Shown one piece after another: positions 10,444 to 21,100 of a stretch of 23,169 nt of DNA. A model generated the notes under the pieces. The model did no database searches and had not been told where the DNA came from. It saw only the letters and a list, made by a program, of their open reading frames with translations. The position numbers were made by a program, and so were the translations under genes. Each line of letters opens with the position of its first letter. Positions within the stretch are counted from its first letter, which is position 1. The DNA comes from Plantago elongata (taxonomy: Eukaryota > Streptophyta > Magnoliopsida > Lamiales > Plantaginaceae): positions 1 through 23,169 of the forward strand of contig JAYMSP010002636.1 of NCBI GenBank assembly GCA_036897095.1, read 5' to 3'.

Positions 10444-11400
10444 AATCTACTTGGCCAAATTGACAAAGGACAGCCTTAATTGTACATGCTGTTCCTCGGG
10501 GCCGTTACTGCAACTTCCATTTTGGCTGCTTGTGCTGATAATACGTACATCCAATCAGCAAACGGAGACCAAGAGTACGTTCTGATCAGGCCAATGAGTA
10601 CGCTTCCCTTGGAGGACTGCATTTCACGAACTTTGAACGCTCATTTTTCAAAAATTCAAGACAATTATTTGTGACAAAACTTATCTACTTGTCACAATTT
10701 TATCCTTTGCAGCGAAACATGCAGCAAATTAACTCGATCTAATTCAACTCGGCCATTTGCAAAGTGTGTGCTCTGAAATAGTACTGAACAATTTCTGTTT
10801 ATAAAATGATGAGTGCATTACCAAAATCTGTGAAGTTTTTTTCCAAGCATGATGTATCAGCAAGGAAACTATTGTTGTTGTACCCTCAGCATTACGAATA
10901 TATGTATACACTTTCAAACTTATAACAGTTACAGTTGATCGATTAGAGTTGCACTATAAGCTATCAAGTATTGTACATAGTTAGCTTAATTACTTATAGC
11001 TAAACTCTATCAATAGTCAGAGTAGCCAACCTTAAATTACTGAAAGTTCATATAATGCCTTGTAACTGATGAGTATGAAAATAGAATAATGTTTGTGGAA
11101 GCTGAAGCCTGTAAAAGATCGTTCACTAGCTTCTGAAGAATGTTGAAGCCTGTAAGATATGTCAAACCGTGTAAAAGATCGAGCATCGCAGTAGCTTCTG
11201 ATGGCTTTAGTAAAATGTACTGATTCACATGAACTTATATCAATAATATGAAAATAACATGACTTGATGATATTTATCACACCCTGTCAAGCTACTTGAC
11301 CAAATTGAGGAAGGACAGTCCTGTTTCTGTTCCCAGGGTCCGGCACAGGAAATTCAATGTTAGCAATTTGCATTCGAAAAAAATTTGTAAACAATTGCGG
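10444..11400 (-). other. Unassigned coding-like scraps, repeated twice
   Basis: Two segments, about 10446-10532 and 11288-11380, are related in direct orientation (shared TACTTGRCCAAATTGA, AAGGACAG, then GGGKCCG). On the minus strand the second reads MQIANIEFPVPDPGNRNRTV plus LPQFGQVA then a stop, open for 43 codons back to a TGA. The first reads MEVAVTAPRNSMYN then stops. The start and reading sense look conserved but the frame is broken in one. Between them, 11228-11037 minus has an open stretch with ATAMLDLLHGLTYLTG. I do not recognise a protein family. These may be relics of a duplicated gene 3' end or of a transposon. Confidence 0.3.
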
Positions 11401-11475
11401 ATGATGGATCAGTGCTCAATAAACGTTTCGGTAAATTTTCATAGTTGATTGTAACTCGCCTAGTTATCCGTTATC

Positions 11476-11485
11476 CTATAAATAC
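11476..11485 (+). promoter_or_regulatory. TATA box of first intact WAKL gene
   Basis: CTATAAATAC lies about 75 bases upstream of the ATG at 11557, a normal distance for a plant promoter with a leader of about 45 bases. A W-box core TTGACC (11296-11301) lies about 180 bases further upstream and would suit a defence-responsive receptor, but it is a short motif. Confidence 0.6.
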
Positions 11486-11556
11486 AAGTAGTACATTGGC
11501 ATGTTTAATAAGTTCCGTAAGAACCATAACATTCAGCCAAAAAAAGAACAAGAATC

Positions 11557-14500
11557 ATGATGATCATTCAAAAATTTCATGTGCTGCTCCTCCCAATCAT
11601 ATTTCTACCTACACTAAGTTCTGCTACAACACCAGTATCAAAGTTCCCCATAGCTCTGCCAAATTGCACTGATCAGTGCGGCGACGTAAAGATACCGTAC
11701 CCATTCGGCACTACACAAGATTGCTATGGAAGCCATAGTTTCGTTGTGATTTGCAACGATTCTTTCAGTCCTCCGAAGCTCTTCATGCAAAGCAGAAACA
11801 CTCAACATGAAGTCTCAGAGATTTCCCTGGATGGTCAACTCAGAATTTTGCAACCTGTGGCAAGAGACTGCTATTCTCCGAATGCTACCAACATACCTGA
11901 TCATGGCGACTACAACTTTCAACTGCCGGACTACCTCACGTTCAACAACACAGCAAATAAGTTCACTGTTCTTGGCTGCAACACTATTGGATTCATGGCC
12001 GTAAAGAGGATAAACGGGAGTAAGTATAAAACGAGTTGTACCACCACGTGCAGTAGCAAGGAGGATTTATCAGATGATCAACTTTGTGGAGGATTGGGTT
12101 GCTGCCAATTTTCAACTATTGCCAAAGATGCTGTGAGGATTCAATTGGATATTCAACCAAGTGATAAGAACAATACAGAAAATACTTGGAAATTTAGTAA
12201 GTGTAGCTACGGGGTACTTGTTGAGGAACGAGCTTATACATTTTCTCCTGGAAATCTTACCAATTTCAACAGTTTACAGAAGTTTCCGATTGTGGTCGAT
12301 TGGGCTATTGGCAATGAGACGTGTGAATCTGCAAGGAAGGAAAATTCATCAAACTATGCCTGCAAATCCGCAAACTCAGAATGTTACACACCTGAAAATG
12401 GTTTTGGGTATAGATGTCGATGCAAGGAAGGATATGGAGGAAATCCATATCTCATTGATGGTTGTCAAGGTAATATATATACTACTACAATACTATACTG
12501 CATATGTTCCATGAACCTCGCCGATCTAGCTACTTTTTTCTGGTAATTCAATTTTTACGATAAATAATTAATTTGTAGTCGAAATAATCTTGTATAAATA
12601 TACTATGTATTGATCAGATATAGACGAATGTTTGCAACATCCATGTTTCGAAACATATTGCCACAATACTATCGGGAGTTTTGACTGTTTTTGCCCCAAA
12701 GGATATGATAATGGAACACGCGAGGGAGATTGCGTTCGACGACGTGAATCACATATCTACAAACTTGTAGCAGGTTAGAAGCCTTTTTCATTTTCATTCA
12801 AAGTTTGTCTATACTGCTTCGCACCCACAGGCCACAAGTACACAACAACATATGTATAGGAACAGGGGTACTAAAAAAAACATGAACACATCCGGACTCC
12901 GGTGTTCAGAACACCAAACATCAATTCCGATAAGTATCGAACAGTCTCAAGTGTCTGACAGGGTACATCATACATGAACACATCCCTACTTTTTTTTTTT
13001 TGATAAAATAGTTGAGGCTCAGTTTTCATTGTAATAAAAAGAAGGAACCGTGACTACAAGTAGCTAACCGAAGCAATAAAACCAACAATTTTAAGATCAA
13101 CCAAGCCATTCATAACAACAACACATCCACTCAGACATAAAAGGTTCTTAAATCACCTCCTCTTTAATCATAGGAGTCAAAATGGGAGAAGCTTGGTAAT
13201 AAAAAGTACTCATGATCGGACTAGGGATATATAAACATCTCGATTATCATAAGCACGAGAGGAAAGGAGAGAAACTCTTTGTCGATCCTTCACTCGTGAT
13301 GAACACTTCACGGAAAAATAGAAAGCTGCAACAACTCATGTCGAGTTTGTTTGTAATTGATCACTCATGCTTCTTATGTTGTATATTTGAGATACTAATA
13401 ACATTTGACAATGTATTGGTTTTTCTCTTGATATATCCAACAGCTGCAGCAGTTGGAGTCATTCTTGCCATACTTTTGGCTTGCTTGTCATACTTAGAAT
13501 TTAGGAGAAGGAGGTCCAAAAAGATGAAGCATATATTCTTTCTTCGAAACGGAGGCATGTTGTTGCAGGAAAAGCTCAAGTCCGCTGGAACAGTAATGTC
13601 ATCTGGCATGGAAAGACAAATAACATCTAACAATGGTCATATGGCAAGGATTTTTAGTTCAGTTGAGCTGCGAAAAGCCACAGATAATTTTTGTGATAAT
13701 ATGATCATCGGGAAAGGTGGCTTTGGGATTGTGTACAGAGGCTACTTATATGACAAGAAGATGGTGGCCATCAAGAAGTCTAAAGAAGTTGATTCAAGGC
13801 AAATTGAGCAGTTCATCAACGAGGTCTTTGTTCTCTCTCAAATAAGCCATCGGAATGTTGTCAAGCTCTTAGGTTGTTGCCTGGAAACGCAAGTCCCACT
13901 TCTAGTATATGAGTTCATCAATAATGGCACCCTTTCTGATCATATACACTATCCAGAAAATAAGTCTTTTTTGCATTGGGACTTGCGTTTGAAAATAGCT
14001 AATGAAACAGCTGACGTGTTGTCATACTTGCACTCAGCAGCCTCTACCCCGATCATACACAGAGATGTCAAGTCTACTAACATCCTTCTGGACAATGATT
14101 TCTCAGCTAAGGTATCCGATTTCGGAGCTTCAAGGTTGGTTCCCATGGATCAAAGTCGACTATCCACTATGGTGCTTGGAACGGCAGGATACTTGGATCC
14201 TGAATATATGCAAACAGGCCAGTTGACTGAAAAAAGTGATGTTTATAGCTTTGGAGTAGTTCTAGTGGAGTTAATCACAGGGATCAAGGCCTTCCGCAAT
14301 GATATGCCGCAGGAGGACAAAAGCTTAGCAAATTTTTTCCTCGGGAAACTAAGGGAAAAATGTTTAGTCGAGATTCTTGACAACGCCATCATGTGTGCTG
14401 GAAATGAGGAACAGATTACCGGAGTTGCTAAGCTAGCAAGTGTGTGCTTGAATGTGGATGGTGAAGATAGGCCGAGTATGAAAGAAGTAGCAATGGAACT

Positions 14501-14687
14501 TGAGAATCTACGACTGGGTAGAAAACATTCATTCTCTAGACATGAATATAATGCTGAGAAAACCATGTGTTTTGGTGGTAACCGATTGGATAGTTTTGTC
14601 AACGTTGAAGGTTATAGTGAAGCTACAAGCACAAGTACACATAGCAACCTGAGCTGGGGTAATGCTAAATTGAGTGGTGGAAGGTGA
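11557..14687 (+). CDS. Wall-associated-kinase-like receptor kinase, 3 exons
   Basis: This encodes a plasma-membrane Ser/Thr receptor kinase of the WAK/WAKL family, which monitors the pectic cell wall and defence cues. Exons: 11557-12469, 12618-12773 and 13444-14687; all introns are phase 1 and GT-AG, giving 770 residues. In order: signal peptide (1 to about 23); GUB_WAK cysteine-rich domain from C37 (NCTDQCGDVKIPYPFG) with many N-glycosylation sites; EGF-like module ending YRCRCKEGYGGNPY; a calcium-binding-type EGF in exon 2 (DIDEC, then CHNTIGSFDCFC); membrane helix about 357-376; the WAK juxtamembrane motif RNGGMLLQEKL; and kinase about 440-710. Key kinase residues are present: glycine loop from G446, K467, H562-R563-D564 and D582-F583-G584 (RD type). 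Intron 2 (670 bp) contains a 13-base direct repeat (12881 and 12973). ATG choice: two in-frame ATGs in tandem open the signal peptide. It looks intact. Confidence 0.93.
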
Positions 14688-15852
14688 AATCCACGTTTCT
14701 ACTATCATCTATTAAGTACTTAACTAGATTCTTATGTTCCATTTGTATTATAATATGTGCCTTTCAAAATGATTGTGTGATGCTTTTGTATATCAGTAAT
14801 TGTTGTAGCAGAATCATATGCATTAAATCTTTCACTGTCCGAAATAATTCATGCCCATTTTAATTTTATGTTGATAACAAATCGTGCGTCCGTTGTTCAG
14901 AGGTTTGCAGATCCAAGTTCACCAACTTAATCATCATTCCCACGCAGAAAGACACTTAATTGTTCAATTCATAACACCATCAAGTGATCACTGATTGAAG
15001 ATTTTCAATTTCAAACAAAATACAAAAAAAAAAAAATTATCAACCACACTAAGTTGCACTTGCACACAGGCCCGGCGCACGGCTCCAAAGCCCTGGGCCT
15101 GGACCAGGTCTCATCATAAAGTTTTTGTAAAAATAAATAAATTTAACAATCAATGAGATTAGAAAACGGCGTGAATATCAGCTTCACACATTTTATATTT
15201 TTTATAGAACCATGAATCTCCTTGTAAGTTATCAGGAAATTTCAGTATATACATAGCAACTGTGAAGTGTGAACTAAGTACTAAAATCCAAACTGTTCAC
15301 AATCTCCAAGCAGCTTCATTCGAACACTCATGAATCACAACATTTCAATTTCACAGATGCGTATGCAACTTGGTTGTGAATATGCTTCCATGACTTTAGA
15401 CCTGAAGTCGTCTCCATCCATGGAAGGACATATGGCGCCGCTCGTTTGGCCTGAGAGTACGTGTTATGTTGACACCTTGATTGTTAATTTTAGTCTTTTT
15501 TCCCACTCCCTCAAGCTTGTTTGGACTCAAGAATCTGGGACCATTTGTTCTGTTTTGTCATTTCTCTGAAAAAAAATAAAGAGAACAGAACCACATATAC
15601 TACATGTAACAGAAATTACTTGGCAGGCAATATATGCGGACTAGTCAAGCAGTTCCCAGATAGGGGCTTCATTTTCATGGCTTCAAACTATCGAAAGGAC
15701 AAAGAAAAAAAAATTCCAATATGGGATTTTAAAGAGCTATTATTATATTTATAACTAGTAGATCAAGATTCACGAGTTTTGGCTACTAAAAATAGGTACT
15801 AGCACTCCAAAACACCATGACTATCACATTTTGACATATGCTTTTCTTACAA
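14688..15852. other. Intergenic spacer with possible transposon remnants
   Basis: The left end should hold the 3' UTR of the upstream WAKL; no canonical AATAAA was noticed close to the stop. CAGGCCCGGCGCACGG at 15067-15082, followed by GC-rich CCCTGGGCCTGG, stands out from the AT-rich background and resembles a hAT-type end. At 15310-15690 both strands have open frames of under 80 codons. On the minus strand a pyrimidine-rich acceptor-like TTTATTTTTTTTCAG precedes a short frame, but no family is recognisable. Confidence 0.4.
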
Positions 15853-16101
15853 CTATATGATGTATGCGACTTAAATGTCCCGATTTAAATACCTGAATAG
15901 TGATTGGAATTGTAGTGGGATCGTTAAAATTGTGTTTGGTATAGAATTGTGATAGGGTATTATATGTTTGTTATATAAGTAGAGAAAAATGTTGCTACTG
16001 TAGAGTCATTTCGATCTTCGACATTTAAATGATATAACAAATACAAAATTCCCGAATAGCATCCAAACGGACATTTAGATGCTACTCCAATAATAATGCC
16101 C
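15853..16101 (+). mobile_element. MITE, about 250 bp, second copy
   Basis: This aligns throughout with the MITE at 5701-5950. Shared words include ACTTAAATGTC, GATTTAAAT, GTGTTTGGTATAGAATTGT, AATGTTGCTACTGTAGAG and CATTTCGATCTTCGACATTT. Its left terminal repeat is degraded and its right end reads GCTACTCCAATAATAATGCCC. The left limit is approximate. Confidence 0.65.
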
Positions 16102-16839
16102 TAGTGTTCACTTTTCTGCTAATACCATCTTCAATTTTTGACACTGGAACACTACTGCAAACAGAGTAACTCCACTATAGGCTATAGCCAACCAAACTGC
16201 ATTGAACCTTTGATAGCTGCGGCAAGATTAGGATCCATGTGAATCGAGAAGAAAAGAGTTGAAAAGCTAACTGAGCAGTGCAAACTCTATTTCATAAACT
16301 TTATAAAATGTGTATGAGTGAATTACAAGATAAACTCCATTGATGATGGAGTCATGAGAGGAAAACTATGAACGGGCACGCAAGAGTAAAATTAGGTGAA
16401 GAAACCTAGCTACTCCATTGTTTTTACAAGTTTACATTCTATTATTCTGCGATAAACTGTTTTTTATTTTTAACGTAAATTACTATTATACGATAATAAT
16501 AAACGATTTAATAAAATCAGAAAACTCAATTCTAATTATTAATTTTTTGTTATATGATTTTATTAAATTGTTTGTTATTAGTAAGTTGTGATCAAAGTTG
16601 GACTGACTGATTAAAATCAAGATGTAAACTTATAAAAGGACATAGAGTATTTATAACTAACTATGAATTATAACTAATTACGAATTGTAACTGCAACAAT
16701 ACATCTGTCATAGCAGAGCCAGAGCGTACACTCAAAGAGAAAGTCGTAAAATGACTTTAAAAAACTTAAGTAGAATTTTAAATTTTTTTATTTTCAAAAT
16801 AAAATTTTGATTTTTTTCATGCACGTTTAAGTATACATA

Positions 16840-16930
16840 TTTTTTTTAAACGGCTGAAGTATGACTCGAAACCCCGACCTATTGGTAGGAGTTTAAGCTT
16901 CTTATCAATTGAACTGCGCTTTGTTGTCAA
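16840..16930 (-). mobile_element. Possible tRNA-derived SINE
   Basis: The minus strand shows a tRNA-like head GCGCAGTTCAATTGATAAGA, a B-box-like GGTCGGGGTTTCGAGTC (16863-16879) and an A-rich tail (16841-16848 as T on the plus strand). This is the layout of a plant SINE. No target duplication was identified. Confidence 0.35.
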
Positions 16931-17614
16931 GTATAATAATAATTATTTTTTTATAAAGAGATACTTCAATTTTTCATTATAGTTTATTTATTTTATAATA
17001 TATTGGGTTTATTAAAATACAATCATATTGTGTGTGTTTAACGGAAATGATGTTGCATGCGATTCTTTGTTTTGAGCAATAAATGGTGAGTGTGCTTAGG
17101 CAGCCCGGCCCGTTCTCAATCTTGGACATGAGAATCTTTCATTGACACACCTACTTTTGTTTCATCTGCATTATTGCTTTTCTAGCTCCAAAAGTATGCA
17201 TGATTTTACGTTCAATAAAACATGTAGAGAGTATCTTATTCATTTTATTTTTTTGTCATTTTGTGCATTATAATTTATACATTTTCAATAATGAAGTGTT
17301 TCTCTTACGTAACAAATAGGGGTTGAACTAGGAGGGGAGCATAAGGGACAAATTAAAAATTAAATTTTTATAAATAATATTCTCACTAATTTAAAATTTT
17401 ATCCCATTCTACTAAAATAATGTTACATATATAATTTTACCCTACTAAATTTCGAATCACGAAACCCCGACAACAAACAATAAACTTTATTCAAAACGAT
17501 TGTGGACTAGTTTGGTGAGGGCCCAAGTATCTTGTTTAATTTCATAAAAACACGTCACAAAAATTACGTAGCAGCTAGCTATGAAATATATGCACACTTG
17601 CCAGCCACTAAGTC
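16931..17614. other. AT-rich intergenic spacer
   Basis: No open frame of note, RNA gene or well-bounded element is visible. Words such as CGAATCACGAAACCCCGAC (17452-17470) recall the SINE-like sequence at 16863-16879, suggesting further repeat debris. Confidence 0.4.
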
Positions 17615-17962
17615 ATAATAAAATTTCATCTATTTTAACAATTTGAATTTATAGAGAGTTATAAAATCTAGTTATATATATAATATTCCAACACTCCCCA
17701 CACTCGTGGTCGGTTTTAACCTCTTTAAAAAGGTTATTCGAGTAAAAATTTAATATAGAACGGAGATTGTCTCCGTGAAGATTTGAACCCATGTTGGGGA
17801 AGGTCTGAAAATTTAATATACGACGGAGATTGTCTCCGTATAGATTTGAACCTAATTGAGTATGAGCCAAAAGCTCTAATACCAAGATAGAATTTCATCT
17901 ATTTTTAAAGTTTGAACTTGTAGAAAGTTGTGGAATCTAGTTATATATTTATACTTCGAATA
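17615..17962 (-). mobile_element. TRIM-like short LTR retroelement
   Basis: Two direct repeats of about 78 bp, at 17615-17693 and 17886-17962, match as LTRs. On the minus strand the downstream LTR starts TGTTGGAATATTATATAT and the upstream one TATTCGAAGTATAAATAT. Next to the upstream LTR, TGGTATTAGAGC (17884-17873) is one mismatch from TGGTATCAGAGC, the plant initiator-Met tRNA primer-binding site. A purine-rich GTGTGGGGAG precedes the downstream LTR, as a polypurine tract should. The internal part is under 200 bp and noncoding. It contains a 63-bp tandem duplication (from 17745 and 17808), each unit carrying the palindrome CGGAGATTGTCTCCG. It would need proteins from another element to move. 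Confidence 0.7.
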
Positions 17963-18014
17963 GTCGAGCTGTAGCAGTAGAGTAAATATCCGAAATAGCC
18001 CCCCTTGTTTGTAG

Positions 18015-18023
18015 AATATATAT
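18015..18023 (+). promoter_or_regulatory. Candidate TATA box of second intact WAKL gene
   Basis: AATATATAT lies about 100 bases before the ATG at 18121. A rival, TTATATATTTATA at 17941-17953, lies inside the TRIM LTR about 170 bases before the ATG. The sequence alone does not decide which is used. Confidence 0.35.
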
Positions 18024-18120
18024 CCAATCCTCCTCTTGTTGGTAGCCATTCCATTCCAACCTCTTTCTCCAGGCCACAATATCATCAATATCATTAAAAA
18101 AAAACAGAGAGTTTAGTACT

Positions 18121-21100
18121 ATGAGTAGCATAAATCCGATGCTTCTGATACTTATCTCAACATTAACAATGACTTGTTCCACTACACCAGTACCAAACTT
18201 CCCTAAAATAGCAAAGCCAAACTGCAATGACACATGTGGAAACATAAGGATACCATTTCCATTTGGTATGACAGAAGGTTGTTACATAGACTCAGCTTTC
18301 TTGGTCACTTGCAATTACTCTACAAATCCTCCAACACTCTTCTTGCAAGACTCCAATATACCAGTCTCTGAAATATCTCTAGATGGCCAAATCAGAATCA
18401 TGAAACTAATAGCGAAACGTTGCTATTCTCAAAATGGAACTAATAACGACAAACCCCAACCGGGTCTTTCATTACCTGTTTTGTTCACAGTCAACAGTAC
18501 AGCAAACAAGTTTATTGTCATAGGGTGCGATAGTTGGGGATACTTCTCAGGTTCCAGGCTGAATAGAAAAGACGAGGGCAAATATTACGCCACCGGATGT
18601 ATGGCCACATGCACAAAAATGGCTGATTTGGAGCGCGGCTCTTGCTCAGGAACGGGTTGCTGCATAACTAATGTTCCTGAACAAGTTTTTGGTATTGACT
18701 TCCTACTGGGGAGTTTTAATGAACATGTAAATGTTTCAGGGTTCAATAATTGTACCTATGGTACTGTTGTTGAGGAAAGTAAGTTCATATTTTCTCCAGA
18801 GAATGTGACAAATTTGGTACATGTTGACAGGCTTCCAATGGTAGTTGATTGGGCAGTTCGGAATGAGACGTGTGAATCAGCTGCGGTGAATCCTTTGACT
18901 ACACATGCCTGCATAAGTTCAAATTCAGCTGAGTGTTACGACCCCGAGAATGGTGATGGGTATAGGTGTCGGTGTAAACTGGGTTATCAAGGAAATCCAT
19001 ATCTTAGTAATGGTTGTCAAGGTAATCTTAGTTACTGACTTTTTTAAAAAGTGTTGCAATCAAATGTTCTCGCGACATTTTCTCAACTTTCCTTGTATTT
19101 ATTTTGTTTTACTAAGTCTCATAAGAGTCCATACTTTTGAAGAATCCGAAAAAAATCCTTTAGTTTTTAACATATGTTATCTAATTTTCATATAAATAAC
19201 ATGTGTTTTAATTTTTACCAATATTTATTTAATTTTTCATGTTAAAATCTATAAGTTGTGCATTTGTGTTGAACCGTCTAATTTTTAGTATGTATTATCT
19301 AGTTTTTACAATATATTGTCTAGTTTTATACTTATATTATCTAGTTTTATAAATTATCTCGTTTAGTTTTATTACTTATACAGAAATTACATTCAGTGTA
19401 ATCTATATTATCTAGTTTTTACATTAAATTGTTTAATTTTTACATTATATTATCTAGTTTATTAAAAGAATTACTTTTATTTAGTTTTTACATTATATTA
19501 TCTAGTTTGTACTTGATCCGTTTTTAATGAATCCGGGTCAAAAGATCCGCGAAAAATTATCAAAAGATAAGTCGCGAAAAAAAGGTATAATTGTCTAGTT
19601 TTACCATTTGAATGGGACTTTTGGGACTCTTCAAAATGTAGGGGTCTCTCACAAGACAGACTTGTTTTGTTTAATACTAAGTCTCATAAAAGTCCTCATA
19701 CTTTTTGAGAGTCCGGAAAGACCCTCAAATTTTAACACATGATATCTAATTTTTATATAAATAGCATGTGTTTTAGTTTTTACAAATATTTATTTAATTT
19801 TTCATGTTATATCTTTATGTTGTACAATTGTGTTGAACAGTCTAACTTTTAGTATGTATTATCTACTTTTTACAATATATTATCTAGTTTTGTAACTATA
19901 TTGTTTAGTTTTATAAATGATCTTGTTTAGTTTTATTACTTGAACAGAAATTATATTCGATATAATTTATATTGTCTAGTTTTTATATTATATTGTCTAA
20001 TTTTTACATTATATTATCTAGTTTATAAAAAGAATTCTCTAGTTTTTACATTATATTAAATTTACACTTTTGTTTAGTTTTTACGTTATATTATCTAATT
20101 TTTACTTGACCCGATTTTAATGAATTCGGGTCAAAAGATCCTCGAAAAATCATCAAAGTTAAATCGTGAAAAAAAAATAGTATAATTGTCTAGTTTTACT
20201 ATTTGAAGGGACTTTTCAAAGTTTCCAACATGTAAGGATCTCATGACGGACTCTTTGTTTAATTTCCTTTTTCCAAATGCAAGTATTTAAATTTCTCCAT
20301 TTTGCAGATATAGATGAATGTGATTCTCCAAAGCTGAACACCTGTACATACAGGCAAAAGTGTAAGAATATTCCAGGAAATTTTACGTGCCACTGCCCCA
20401 GATGGTATAAGGGTGATGGAATTGGTAAAGGAGGTTGCACTCGTACTTACAAGCGTGTAGCAGGTTAGCTATATCCTTCCTAGTTTCAATGGAAGAAGTT
20501 ATCATGTGAAACGAAAATCATAAGATGCACACTTGTTTGGGGTCAAATCGGAACTTTGTGCATGAATGTTAAGTACTTAATTTAATTAATTCTCGTTTAT
20601 TTTTTCTCTTCAAATGCAACAGTAACTGCTCTAGTGATCATTGTTGTTATGCTGGTTATCTTCTTGGCATACTTGGTACTCGACAAAAGAAGGTTGAAGA
20701 AACGGAAGGATATGATCTTTATTCAAAATGGTGGCTTGTTGTTGCAAGAAAAACTTAGAGCTGCAGGCGGGAGAGAAATGCAGGTGCAGCCCAATGGTAA
20801 TCATATGGCAACAATTTTTAGCTCAAAGGAATTACATGTTGCAACGGATAACTTCCACAAAAGTAATATCATAGGTGAAGGAGGTTTTGGTACTGTATAT
20901 AAAGGTACTTTGGTGAACAAAAAAGATGTTGCCATTAAAAAGTCTAAGGTGGTAGATCGGGACCAAATCGAGCAATTTGTTAACGAGTTCATTGTCCTTT
21001 CTCAAATTAGCCATCGGAATGTAGTCAGGCTCATTGGTTGTTGCCTAGAGACGGAAGTCCCTCATTTGGTATATGAGTTTGTAGAAAATGGAACCCTCTA

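Noticed and set aside
10480..10674. Open frame with a hydrophobic start followed by a cysteine
   Set aside because: It resembles a lipoprotein-type leader, which has no meaning in a plant nuclear gene. It overlaps the repeated scrap and has no recognisable family.
13212..13443. Open frame continuous with exon 3 of the first WAKL, starting with its own ATG
   Set aside because: It lies in intron 2. A phase-correct acceptor at 13442-13443 joins exon 2 to the membrane-helix exon, and the extra residues have no match in the paralogue.
14243..14602. 119-codon open frame on the minus strand
   Set aside because: It is antisense to the conserved kinase exon, a common shadow. The same region of the second WAKL has a similar shadow at 21461-21766.
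15310..15760. Possible small gene on either strand, with an acceptor-like TTTTTTTTCAG on the minus strand
   Set aside because: The implied intron would be about 55 bp, below usual plant size. The frames are short and no family could be recognised.
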